Assembly (NCBI RefSeq): GCF_004118855.1 | Contig: NZ_PDKF01000004.1 | Span: 521,604 to 585,603, forward strand | Source: Arcobacter sp. CECT 8983 | GTDB lineage: Bacteria > Campylobacterota > Campylobacteria > Campylobacterales > Arcobacteraceae | DNA: 64,000 bases | Reading direction: 5' to 3' | Shown here: piece by piece, positions 7,966 through 16,008 of the stretch | Layout of the letters: each line of letters opens with the position of its first letter | Numbering within the stretch: position 1 is the first letter of the stretch | Made by a program: the position numbers and the translations under genes | Notes under the pieces: generated by a model | The model's input: the letters and a program-made list of their open reading frames with translations, nothing else | Told to the model about the DNA's origin: nothing | The model's database searches: none

Positions 7966-8956
7966 AAAAATAAAAAGAAACATATTTATTAGTTTTTTCT
8001 TAGTCTTTTTGGGCTTTGTTGTATTGGATGTTGTATTAGATTTATATATATATTCAAGAACTAAAAAAGATAGATTTATAAATGAAAAAGCATCTAAAAT
8101 TAAACATTTTAATTTAAACTACAGTGAAAACCGAGATTATGTTTTTATAGGAAGTAGTCGAACTCTTTATCATATATCTACTGAAATATTTAAAGAAAAC
8201 AATTTAAATATTTATAACTTAGGAGTAAGTGGAAACTTTTTAATCGATTATCCCTCATATATATATGAGGCAATCAAACAAAAACCAAAAAATATAATAA
8301 TTAGTTTGTCAAAAAAAGATTTATTTATAGAAAAAGAAAATGTATTTAAAACAGTGTTATATGAAGATTTACTTTTTTATAAAAAATATGGAAGCAATGA
8401 TTTATTTATTTCTTCTTTATTTAGTTGGGTAAAAAGTTTACATAGTTTCTATAATTATTCTGAGGCTATTTTCCTTAAAATAAAATCATTTTATTCTTCT
8501 TTTAACTTAAAAAGTTCAAAAGTTCAAATTAAAAAATATACAAATGATATCAAAAGTGATTGTAGTATTTTTAAAAAAGTATTAGAAACAAAAAAGATTA
8601 TTCTTAACTGTACTAATGGAGATGAAATATTATTAGGTACAAATACTGATCATTTATTAGAAAAAGAAAAATATTCAAATATAAATAAAGATACAATTAA
8701 AATTCTTAATAGTTTTATATCTATTATTAAAGCAAATGATATTAATCCAATAGTGATTTTTGAACCAACACTTTCAAAAAGTGAGTTTGATGAAAATATA
8801 AGAATAGATTCTTTTTTGGAGGATGTTGAGATTATAGATTTAACTCAAATGCATATACAAACAGATATGTGGGCAGATGTGTCTCATTTTAACAATATTG
8901 GTAGAACTTATTATAGTAGAAAACTAGCTAAAAGGTTATTACGTGATCATAAATAA
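7940..8956 (+). CDS. SGNH-fold O-acylation partner (AlgJ/DltD-like), membrane-anchored
   Basis: Likely the periplasmic partner of the MBOAT protein, handing acyl groups to the polysaccharide. One N-terminal membrane segment (about 15-38) is followed by the block I motif VFIGSSRT (G71-S72-S73-R74, a nucleophile serine among these), a GVSG motif near 92-95, and the C-terminal Asp-His pair in WADVSHFNNIG (D313, H316). These are the spaced residues expected of an SGNH hydrolase-like fold. The GTG start is decided by a perfect AGGAGGT Shine-Dalgarno at 7929-7935 lying inside the upstream gene. The gene overlaps both neighbours. Central residues (160-270) are Lys-rich and not recognised. Confidence 0.75.
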   Translation: MNSCTLTSKKIKRNIFISFFLVFLGFVVLDVVLDLYIYSRTKKDRFINEKASKIKHFNLNYSENRDYVFIGSSRTLYHISTEIFKENNLNIYNLGVSGNFLIDYPSYIYEAIKQKPKNIIISLSKKDLFIEKENVFKTVLYEDLLFYKKYGSNDLFISSLFSWVKSLHSFYNYSEAIFLKIKSFYSSFNLKSSKVQIKKYTNDIKSDCSIFKKVLETKKIILNCTNGDEILLGTNTDHLLEKEKYSNINKDTIKILNSFISIIKANDINPIVIFEPTLSKSEFDENIRIDSFLEDVEIIDLTQMHIQTDMWADVSHFNNIGRTYYSRKLAKRLLRDHK

Positions 8957-10028
8957 ATATTGGTTTTCATTTCTTTTAATAAAAATAGCTTACATGTTTT
9001 TAGCTATTTATGTATATGGTAATATTACTACATTGGGAGATACTTATACTTATATATATGGACTAAAATTAGATTATGATAATTTTTGGTATTTCTCTAC
9101 TTCCATGATGAGCTTACTTGGGTTATTATCAACTTCAATTTTTGGAGAACCTTTAACTCATTTTCCTTTTTTGTTATTATCTTTTTATGGTATTTATTAT
9201 TCTGTGTCAAGATTAAAGTTATCAAATAAGGATTTATTTATTGTATTAGTCTTATTGTCTTTCCCTTCTTTTGGTATTTGGACATCAATTGTTTCAAAAG
9301 AATCAATAGGTGTTTTTTATATGGGTGTAATATTAGGGTATTTTATAGATTTGATGGAAAATAAGAATAGAAAAATAAAACTAATAGAATATTTTGCATT
9401 ATATTTACTTTTTGTTTTCAAAGTACAATATTTAAGTGCAATATTATCAATTTGGGTATATATAAAATTATCCAATTTTTTTAATTTAAAGGGCAATGGA
9501 AAATTAGCATTATTATTAATTCATATTATTATTGCTATATTCTTTTTATATTATTTTAGAGATTTAATTAATGAAATATCTTTTAAACTTCCTAATCATT
9601 TCAGTTTAGATGGAGGAAGTACAAGAGAAAATAATATATGGGTAAATGATTATGATGTATTTATAAACGCTCCTTATGGCATGTTTATAGGTTTTTGGGG
9701 TCCAACTTTCTCTGAAATATTGGAAAAACCAATACAATCTTTTGCATTTATAGAAAGTTTTATTATTTTTTCTTTTTTTTCTTATTTTTTATTTAAAGCT
9801 TTTATTTTAGTAGTGAATATTAAAAGAATAAATATATTTTATTTTAGTATATTACTTATGGCTGTTGTCTGGTTGCTTTTTGTACACTATCCTTTTGGAG
9901 TACTAAATCCTGGTAGTGCAATAAGATATAGAGAAAACTTCTATGGATTTTTAGTTGTGTTATTATTTTATATATATCAAAAAATTAAATTAAGGTATCA
10001 AGTTGAAAAAAGTAGTTTTTCTTATTAA
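8943..10028 (+). CDS. Polytopic membrane protein, candidate O-antigen polymerase (Wzy/EpsG-like)
   Basis: A 361-residue protein with about nine hydrophobic segments and one larger periplasmic loop. The segment FPSFGIWTSIVSKES near 113-127 resembles the conserved GIWSSxxxKE region of EpsG-type polymerases, and the C-terminal GSAIRYRENFYGF resembles the closing motif of that group. It is the best Wzy candidate in the locus, since a Wzx-type flippase is present and no other protein has this profile. The GTG start lies 14 bp inside the upstream gene, with no strong ribosome-binding site; the frame overlaps the next gene by 26 bp. Wzy proteins are poorly conserved, so the assignment rests on topology, short motifs and elimination. 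Confidence 0.55.
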   Translation: MIINKYWFSFLLIKIAYMFLAIYVYGNITTLGDTYTYIYGLKLDYDNFWYFSTSMMSLLGLLSTSIFGEPLTHFPFLLLSFYGIYYSVSRLKLSNKDLFIVLVLLSFPSFGIWTSIVSKESIGVFYMGVILGYFIDLMENKNRKIKLIEYFALYLLFVFKVQYLSAILSIWVYIKLSNFFNLKGNGKLALLLIHIIIAIFFLYYFRDLINEISFKLPNHFSLDGGSTRENNIWVNDYDVFINAPYGMFIGFWGPTFSEILEKPIQSFAFIESFIIFSFFSYFLFKAFILVVNIKRINIFYFSILLMAVVWLLFVHYPFGVLNPGSAIRYRENFYGFLVVLLFYIYQKIKLRYQVEKSSFSY

Positions 10029-11163
10029 TTCTCTTGCTTCGGGTGGAGCAGAAAAAGTTATGACTGTAATTATTTCAAAATTAATAAAAGATGGTTTTGA
10101 TGTAGAATTAATATGTTTAGAATCCAATATCTTTTATGAATTACCTAAAGGGGCAAAATTAACATTTTTAAATCATACTGCTAATAAAAGTGGATTAAGA
10201 AAGTTATTTGAACTACCATATTTAGCATTTAAATTAAAAAACTATATAGATAAGAATAATATTAATTTAATTCAAAGTCATGTTTATCGTGCAAATTATG
10301 TAAATCTTTTAGCAAAATTATTTGGCTCTAATCATATTGCTCAAATAGTTAATGTTGGAGCGATCTCTAGATATTTTGAAGAAGGACTAAGTGGAAAAGT
10401 TAACTTATTTTTAATTAAAAATTTATACAAAAGAGCAGATTTGATAATTTCTAAAGCAGAAGGTATGCAAAATGATATGCAAAAGTTATTTAATTTTAGA
10501 AATTCAAAAACAATTATAAATAATCCATATGATATTTCATTGATTAATAATTTAAAACATGAATCAATAGAAGAATTTAAATTCAATAAAGAAAAAAAAT
10601 ATTTAATTTCAATAGGAAGATTTGAAACTTTTAAAAGACAAGACTACATAATTAAAGCTTTATCTAAGTTAGATGATAATGTAGAATTAATTTTGATAGG
10701 TGATGGACCAAATAAAAAAAATTTAGAATTATTGGCTAAGAATTTAAATATTTATGAACGAGTTCATTTTTTAGGAAGAGTAAAAAATCCTTACAAATTT
10801 ATATTTAGGTCTGATATATTTATATTAAGTTCAGATGATGGTGAGGGATTTCCTAATGTTTTAGTAGAGTCTATGATTTGTGGTACTGTAGTAATATCTA
10901 GTGATTGTATAAGTGGACCTAGAGAGATCTTAGCTCCAAATACTAATATTAAGTATCAAGAAAAAGAAAAATTTGAAATAGCTGAGTATGGAATTTTATA
11001 TCCCAAAAGTAATATTCTAGAAATGGTTAAAGCTATTGATTTTTTATTTAATGATGAGAAATTAATGAAAACTTTTATTGAGAAAGCACAAAAAAGATCA
11101 AATGACTTTTCTGTTAATCAAATAGTTGAACAATATAAAAATGTTTTAAGGATTAGTAAATGA
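10003..11163 (+). CDS. Glycosyltransferase family 4
   Basis: A GT-B fold retaining glycosyltransferase that adds a nucleotide-activated sugar to the growing lipid-linked repeat unit in the cytoplasm. The N-terminal acceptor domain begins VVFLINSLASGGAEKVM, the usual Gly-rich opening. The donor domain has LISIGRFETFKRQDY (about 200-214), LILIGDGPNKKNL, and the E-x7-E signature in GEGFPNVLVESMICG near residue 285. Length (386 aa) is typical. The start is TTG at 10003, 26 bp inside the previous gene. It precedes an asnB-like gene by 22 bp. Donor and acceptor cannot be read from the sequence. Confidence 0.9.
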   Translation: MKKVVFLINSLASGGAEKVMTVIISKLIKDGFDVELICLESNIFYELPKGAKLTFLNHTANKSGLRKLFELPYLAFKLKNYIDKNNINLIQSHVYRANYVNLLAKLFGSNHIAQIVNVGAISRYFEEGLSGKVNLFLIKNLYKRADLIISKAEGMQNDMQKLFNFRNSKTIINNPYDISLINNLKHESIEEFKFNKEKKYLISIGRFETFKRQDYIIKALSKLDDNVELILIGDGPNKKNLELLAKNLNIYERVHFLGRVKNPYKFIFRSDIFILSSDDGEGFPNVLVESMICGTVVISSDCISGPREILAPNTNIKYQEKEKFEIAEYGILYPKSNILEMVKAIDFLFNDEKLMKTFIEKAQKRSNDFSVNQIVEQYKNVLRISK

Positions 11164-11185
11164 AGCAACAATTTGGTATTTTATA

Positions 11186-13084
11186 ATGTGTGGAATAGTA
11201 GGGTTTTTAGATAAAGAAGAAAATATTGATGTTATAAATGATATGCTTGAAATTCAATCATATCGTGGACCAGATGATAGTGGAACTTTTTTTGATGGAA
11301 AAAGTGGAGTTCATTTCGGACATAATCGACTTTCCATTCAAGATTTGACTTCACATGGACATCAGCCTTTTATAAGTGATTGTAAAAATTATGTGATTGT
11401 TTTCAATGGAGAAGTTTATAATTTTAAAACTATTAAAATTGAACTTAAAAATTTAGGATATAAATTTATCTCAAATAGTGATACAGAAGTTATGCTTTAT
11501 AGTTATAAGCAGTGGGGTATAAAATGTATTGATAAATTTATAGGAATGTTTGCTTTTTCTATTTTAGATAAACTTCAAAATAAGTTATTCTTAGTTCGAG
11601 ATAGAGCTGGTGTAAAACCACTTTATTACTATATACATGAAAATGAGTTTATTTTTTCATCTGAAATTAAATCATTTCATAAACATCCTAAATTTAAAAA
11701 AGAGCAGAACCTAGAAGTGTTACCCTATTTTTTTCAATTTGGATATATACCTGCTCCATATACTATATTTAAAAATTGTTTCAAGCTAGAAGCTGGGCAT
11801 TATCTAGAATTGAAAATTGATAATTTAGAATTTAAAATCACTAAGTATTGGTATGTAAATGATTTTTATTTAAAAGAAAAAATCAATAAAGAAGAAGATC
11901 AAATAATAGAAGATATAGAAAATATTCTTGATGATGCTATTAATCTTAGAATGGTATCAGATGTACCTGTAGGAGTGTTTTTAAGTGGTGGTTATGATAG
12001 TTCTTTAGTGGCTTCAATACTTGCAAAAAAACAAGGTAAAAAGATAAATACTTTTACTATAGGTTTTGATGATGAAAAATATAATGAAGCAAAACATGCT
12101 AAAACTATAGCTGAGTATCTTGCTACAAATCACACTGAATATTATATGAAAAATAGTGATATGTTAAATTTGGTAGAAAAACTGCCATTTTATTATGATG
12201 AACCATTTGGTGATAGTTCGGCACTACCTACTATGATAGTATCAAAAATGGCAAGACAAAGTGTAACAGTTGCATTAAGTGCTGATGGAGGAGATGAAGC
12301 TTTTTGTGGATATAGTAAATACTTTTTTTTAAATAAGTTTCAAAATATATTTTCAAATAGCTTTAAAAGAGAAGTTTTAAAAACTGGTTTAAATTTAATT
12401 AATTCAAATAGTATTGAATATATAAATGAAAAACTGCCTAAAAATCTAAAACAAACAAATATTAAAGATAAATATAATAAATTTAAAAGAGCTATAAATA
12501 GTGATAGTTTGGAAGAGATGTTTGAAAATGCAAGTAGTTATGTAAATAAGAAAGAAATAAAGAAGTTTTTATCTATAAGTAAAAATGAGAAATTATTTAA
12601 AAAATGGCAAAATATAGGAAATATTGAGTTTTTAAATCAGATGATGGCTATTGATTATAAACTTTTTATGAATGATGATGTTCTTACTAAAGTTGACCGT
12701 GCTACTATGAGTGTAAGTTTAGAAGGAAGAGAACCCTTACTTGACCATAGAATTATAGAGTATATGGCAAGAGTTCCTTTAAATATAAAATATAAAAATA
12801 ATCAAGGTAAATATCTACTTAGGCAAATTCTTTATAAGTATCTTCCAAAGAATTTGGTGGATAAACCAAAGTCTGGATTTACTATACCTTTAAATGATTG
12901 GCTAAGAGATGAACTTAGAACAATGGTTGATAAGTATATATGTATAAATAAATTAGATGATAAAATATTTGATATATCTGAAATCATGAAGATTAAAGAG
13001 CAATTTTATAATGGAAAAAATTTAGGTACTCAAATATGGCTCATTTTGATGTATCAAATGTGGAAGGAAAAATGGCTTGATTAA
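11186..13084 (+). CDS. asnB: Asparagine synthase-type glutamine amidotransferase (AsnB family)
   Basis: Glutamine-dependent amide synthesis: the N-terminal class II glutaminase begins MCGIVGF with Cys2 as nucleophile, and the C-terminal synthetase has the ATP pyrophosphatase loop FLSGGYDSSLVAS (about 266-278) plus ALSADGGDEAFCGY near 365. Both halves look intact and the length (632 aa) fits AsnB. Its position inside the polysaccharide operon, overlapping the next glycosyltransferase by 8 bp, suggests it amidates a hexuronic acid in the polymer, as WbpS or WbmN-type homologues are thought to do, rather than supplying free asparagine. The sequence cannot separate these roles, so asnB here names the family. 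The start has only a weak ribosome-binding site. Confidence 0.88.
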   Translation: MCGIVGFLDKEENIDVINDMLEIQSYRGPDDSGTFFDGKSGVHFGHNRLSIQDLTSHGHQPFISDCKNYVIVFNGEVYNFKTIKIELKNLGYKFISNSDTEVMLYSYKQWGIKCIDKFIGMFAFSILDKLQNKLFLVRDRAGVKPLYYYIHENEFIFSSEIKSFHKHPKFKKEQNLEVLPYFFQFGYIPAPYTIFKNCFKLEAGHYLELKIDNLEFKITKYWYVNDFYLKEKINKEEDQIIEDIENILDDAINLRMVSDVPVGVFLSGGYDSSLVASILAKKQGKKINTFTIGFDDEKYNEAKHAKTIAEYLATNHTEYYMKNSDMLNLVEKLPFYYDEPFGDSSALPTMIVSKMARQSVTVALSADGGDEAFCGYSKYFFLNKFQNIFSNSFKREVLKTGLNLINSNSIEYINEKLPKNLKQTNIKDKYNKFKRAINSDSLEEMFENASSYVNKKEIKKFLSISKNEKLFKKWQNIGNIEFLNQMMAIDYKLFMNDDVLTKVDRATMSVSLEGREPLLDHRIIEYMARVPLNIKYKNNQGKYLLRQILYKYLPKNLVDKPKSGFTIPLNDWLRDELRTMVDKYICINKLDDKIFDISEIMKIKEQFYNGKNLGTQIWLILMYQMWKEKWLD

Positions 13085-14192
13085 GAAAAAAATAGCAATA
13101 TCAGTAAATAACTCTTGGTATGCCTGGAATATGAGAGCAAATCTTGCTTTTTATTTTCAAAAACAAGGTTATGATATTACATTTATTTGTCCATATGATA
13201 AATATAGTGAAAATATAAAAGAATATTTTGAATATATAGATATAGATATAAATACAAAGGGTACAAATCCTATTGAGGATTTTAAATCTATATATAAATA
13301 CTATAAAATATATAAAAAATTAAAGCCTGATATTATCTTGCAATATACTATTAAGCCAAATATATATGGAACAATAGCTGCAAATATTTTAAAAATACCA
13401 ACAATAAATAATATTGCGGGACTTGGTACACTCTTTATTAATCAAAATATAGTGACAAAAGTAGCAAAATGGCTTTATAAATTTTCACAAAAAAAAGCTA
13501 CAAAAATATTTTTTCAAAATTATGATGATTTTAAAATGTTTGTAAATGAAAAACTAGTGCAAAAAGAAAAATGTGATGTTTTACCAGGAAGTGGTGTAGA
13601 TCTAGATAAGTTTCAACCAGTAGAAAAAAAGCATGATGGAAAATTTAGATTTTTACTTATATCTAGGATGCTTTGGGCAAAAGGTATAAAAGAGTTTATA
13701 GAAGCTGCAAGAATAATTCAACAAAAATATTCAAATGTGGAGTTTCAACTTTTAGGTCATCTTGATATGAAAAGTCCAACATCAATATCAAAAGAACAAA
13801 TGAATATATGGGTAAATGAAGGATATGTAAATTATTTAGGTAGTAGTGATGATGTGAGAATAGAAATAGCTAAAGCAGATTGTATTGTATTACCATCATT
13901 TTATAGAGAAGGCACACCTAGAATACTTTTAGAAGCTGCAAGTATGGGAATGCCTATTATTACAACTAATAATGTAGGATGTAGAGATGTAGTAGATGAT
14001 GGAATTAATGGTTTTTTATGTGAAGTTAAAGATGCTAAAGATTTAGCTGCTAAAATGGAAATAATGTTAAATTTAACAGATGAACAAAGAAATATTATGG
14101 GAAAAGCAGGAAGAAAAAAGATAGTAAATGAATTTGATGAAAATATAGTAATAAATAAATACTTAGAATCTATCGAAGGCATATTGAAGTGA
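13077..14192 (+). CDS. Glycosyltransferase family 4 (PglA/WbpT-like)
   Basis: A 371-residue GT-B glycosyltransferase. The N-terminus reads KIAISVNNSWYAWNMR, then YTIKPNIYGTIAANILKIP and NNIAGLGTLF (about 112-121), a pattern typical of transferases that act second on undecaprenyl-linked N-acetylated deoxysugars, including the PglA group. The donor domain has VLPGSGVDLDKFQP, LLISRMLWAKGIKEF, and the E-x7-E element in YREGTPRILLEAASMG near 275-290. It starts with TTG inside the end of asnB and overlaps the following epimerase gene by 4 bp. Given the WbpL-like initiating transferase downstream, this enzyme may add the second sugar; that order is inference. Confidence 0.87.
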   Translation: MIKKKIAISVNNSWYAWNMRANLAFYFQKQGYDITFICPYDKYSENIKEYFEYIDIDINTKGTNPIEDFKSIYKYYKIYKKLKPDIILQYTIKPNIYGTIAANILKIPTINNIAGLGTLFINQNIVTKVAKWLYKFSQKKATKIFFQNYDDFKMFVNEKLVQKEKCDVLPGSGVDLDKFQPVEKKHDGKFRFLLISRMLWAKGIKEFIEAARIIQQKYSNVEFQLLGHLDMKSPTSISKEQMNIWVNEGYVNYLGSSDDVRIEIAKADCIVLPSFYREGTPRILLEAASMGMPIITTNNVGCRDVVDDGINGFLCEVKDAKDLAAKMEIMLNLTDEQRNIMGKAGRKKIVNEFDENIVINKYLESIEGILK

Positions 14193-15049
14193 ATAAGTTA
14201 ATAATAACAGGCTCATCAGGTTTTATTGGAAGCTACTTTATAAATAATTATAAAAAAAAGTATGATATAAAAACTTTTAGTTTTAGAAATAGTGATATTA
14301 ATTCTTTGGATTATAATAATATAGATGTAGTTGTACATCTATCTGCTTTAGTTCACCAGATGGGTGGAGCTAGTTGTGAAGAATATGAAAAAATAAATGT
14401 TACACAAACATTTGAACTTGCAAATAAGGCAAAACAGTTTGGTGTAAAACATTTTATTTTTATGAGTACTGTAAAAGTATATGGTGAGGAGGCAGATGGT
14501 TCTTATACTGAAAACACTATTTGTCAACCAGAAGATCAATATGGAAAAAGTAAATTAAAAGCAGAAATAGAGTTAAAAAAACTAGAAAACAAGAACTTTA
14601 AAATAAGTATTATAAGAACTCCGATAGTTTATGGGTATGGCGTTAAAGCAAATATAAAATCACTTGTAAATTTAGTAAACAAAATTTCATTATTGCCTTT
14701 TGCAAAAATAGAAAATAAAAGAAGTATGGTATATATAGGAAATCTATGTCATTTAGTTGATGAGGTAATAAAACAACAAAAATCTGGAATTTTTCTAGCA
14801 AGTGATGATAAACCTCTTAGTACAACAAAACTTATTGAGTTAATAGCTAAAAGTTTAGATAAAAAACTTTATCTAATAAAAGTTCCTTTTTTTGAGAATT
14901 TATTAAAATCACTTAAACCATCATTTCATAAAAGACTTTATGGAAGTTTAGAGGTTGATAATAGTATTACAAAAGAAAAGCTTAATTTAAAAAATCCATA
15001 TACTGTAGATGAAGGTATAGCGCTTATGATAAAAGGAGAAGAAGTTTGA
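14189..15049 (+). CDS. NAD(P)-dependent nucleotide-sugar reductase/epimerase (WbpV/WbpK-like SDR)
   Basis: An extended short-chain dehydrogenase/reductase. The dinucleotide loop GSSGFIGS is at residues 8-15, VVHLSALVHQMGG follows, then STVKVYGE and the catalytic YGKSK pair (about 113-117). Length is 286 aa, shorter than GalE and close to WbpV/WbpK, which reduce the UDP-4-keto-6-deoxy-GlcNAc made by WbpM to UDP-QuiNAc or UDP-FucNAc. The next two genes are WbpL-like and WbpM-like, the order known from Pseudomonas aeruginosa O-antigen loci, which supports this reading. GTG start at 14189, 4-bp overlap upstream and 4-bp overlap downstream. Stereochemistry of the product is not decidable here. Confidence 0.82.
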   Translation: MNKLIITGSSGFIGSYFINNYKKKYDIKTFSFRNSDINSLDYNNIDVVVHLSALVHQMGGASCEEYEKINVTQTFELANKAKQFGVKHFIFMSTVKVYGEEADGSYTENTICQPEDQYGKSKLKAEIELKKLENKNFKISIIRTPIVYGYGVKANIKSLVNLVNKISLLPFAKIENKRSMVYIGNLCHLVDEVIKQQKSGIFLASDDKPLSTTKLIELIAKSLDKKLYLIKVPFFENLLKSLKPSFHKRLYGSLEVDNSITKEKLNLKNPYTVDEGIALMIKGEEV

Positions 15050-16008
15050 TTTATATAATTTTATTATTAATATCTTTTTTTCTTACATATTTTATAAAAA
15101 ATTATGCGATAAAAAAATCATTAGTTGCTCAAGTAAATGAAAGAAGTTCTCATACTATACCTACTCCTCATGGTGGGGGTATAGCTATAGCTATTACATG
15201 GTTTATTGGCTTATTTTATTTATACTTTACTTCTCAAATAGAAACAAATCTTTTTTATGCTCTGTTAGTAGGATTTATCATAAGTGTTGTTAGCTTTCTT
15301 GATGATTTATATGAGTTAAGCCCTAAGTTAAGACTCATAGTTCAAGCTTTGGTTGCTATTTTAGGTCTTTATTTTTTAGATGGTTTTGGAAGTTTGACTT
15401 TTGGACTATTTGATATTTCAAATTCTATTATTACAAATATTTTTGCATTCTTGCTTATAATTTGGTTTATAAATCTAACAAATTTTATTGATGGTATAAA
15501 TGGATATGTAGGTAGCGAGTTTGTATTTTTAAGTATGGCAGGTTTTTTAATTTTTTCTGATAATGTATTTATTGTTTTAGGAATATCTGTTTTAGGATTT
15601 TTATTTTGGAATTTTAATAAGGCTAAAATTTTTATGGGAGATGTGGGAAGTACTCTTTTAGGATATAATATAGCAATTTTTACTCTATATTATTCAAACT
15701 TTGAACCTACAAATTTTTGGTTATGGATTGTATTGTTTTCTCTTTTTTGGTTTGATGCAACAATTACTTTAATAAGAAGAAAATTAAATGGTGAAAGATT
15801 AAGTCAAGCCCATAAAAAACATGCATATCAAAGACTTACTCAAGCTGGCTGGAGCCATTATAAAGTTACAAACTATTCTATATGTGTTAATTTAATACTT
15901 TTTGTTTTAGTATATTACATTTCTAATATTTTCATATCTTTTTTATTATCTTTAATATTATTATATAGTATAATGAAATTTATTGATTCAAAAAAGGCCT
16001 TTAAATAA
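15046..16008 (+). CDS. wbpL: WbpL/WecA-type initiating glycosyl-1-phosphate transferase
   Basis: An integral membrane enzyme of the polyprenyl-phosphate N-acetylhexosamine-1-phosphate transferase family, which loads the first sugar phosphate on undecaprenyl phosphate. Landmarks in order: RSSHTIPTPHGGGIAI (about 35-50), FLDDLYELSP with the catalytic DD pair (about 85-94), NFIDGINGYVG (about 147-157), KIFMGDVGSTLLGY (about 194-207), and the terminal cytoplasmic loop HKKHAYQRL. About ten hydrophobic segments and 320 aa agree with WbpL. The TTG start is supported by AAAAGGAGAAG just upstream (15031-15041). It sits between a WbpV/K-like reductase and a WbpM-like dehydratase, so the first sugar is probably QuiNAc, FucNAc or a derivative. 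Confidence 0.9.
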   Translation: MIYIILLLISFFLTYFIKNYAIKKSLVAQVNERSSHTIPTPHGGGIAIAITWFIGLFYLYFTSQIETNLFYALLVGFIISVVSFLDDLYELSPKLRLIVQALVAILGLYFLDGFGSLTFGLFDISNSIITNIFAFLLIIWFINLTNFIDGINGYVGSEFVFLSMAGFLIFSDNVFIVLGISVLGFLFWNFNKAKIFMGDVGSTLLGYNIAIFTLYYSNFEPTNFWLWIVLFSLFWFDATITLIRRKLNGERLSQAHKKHAYQRLTQAGWSHYKVTNYSICVNLILFVLVYYISNIFISFLLSLILLYSIMKFIDSKKAFK

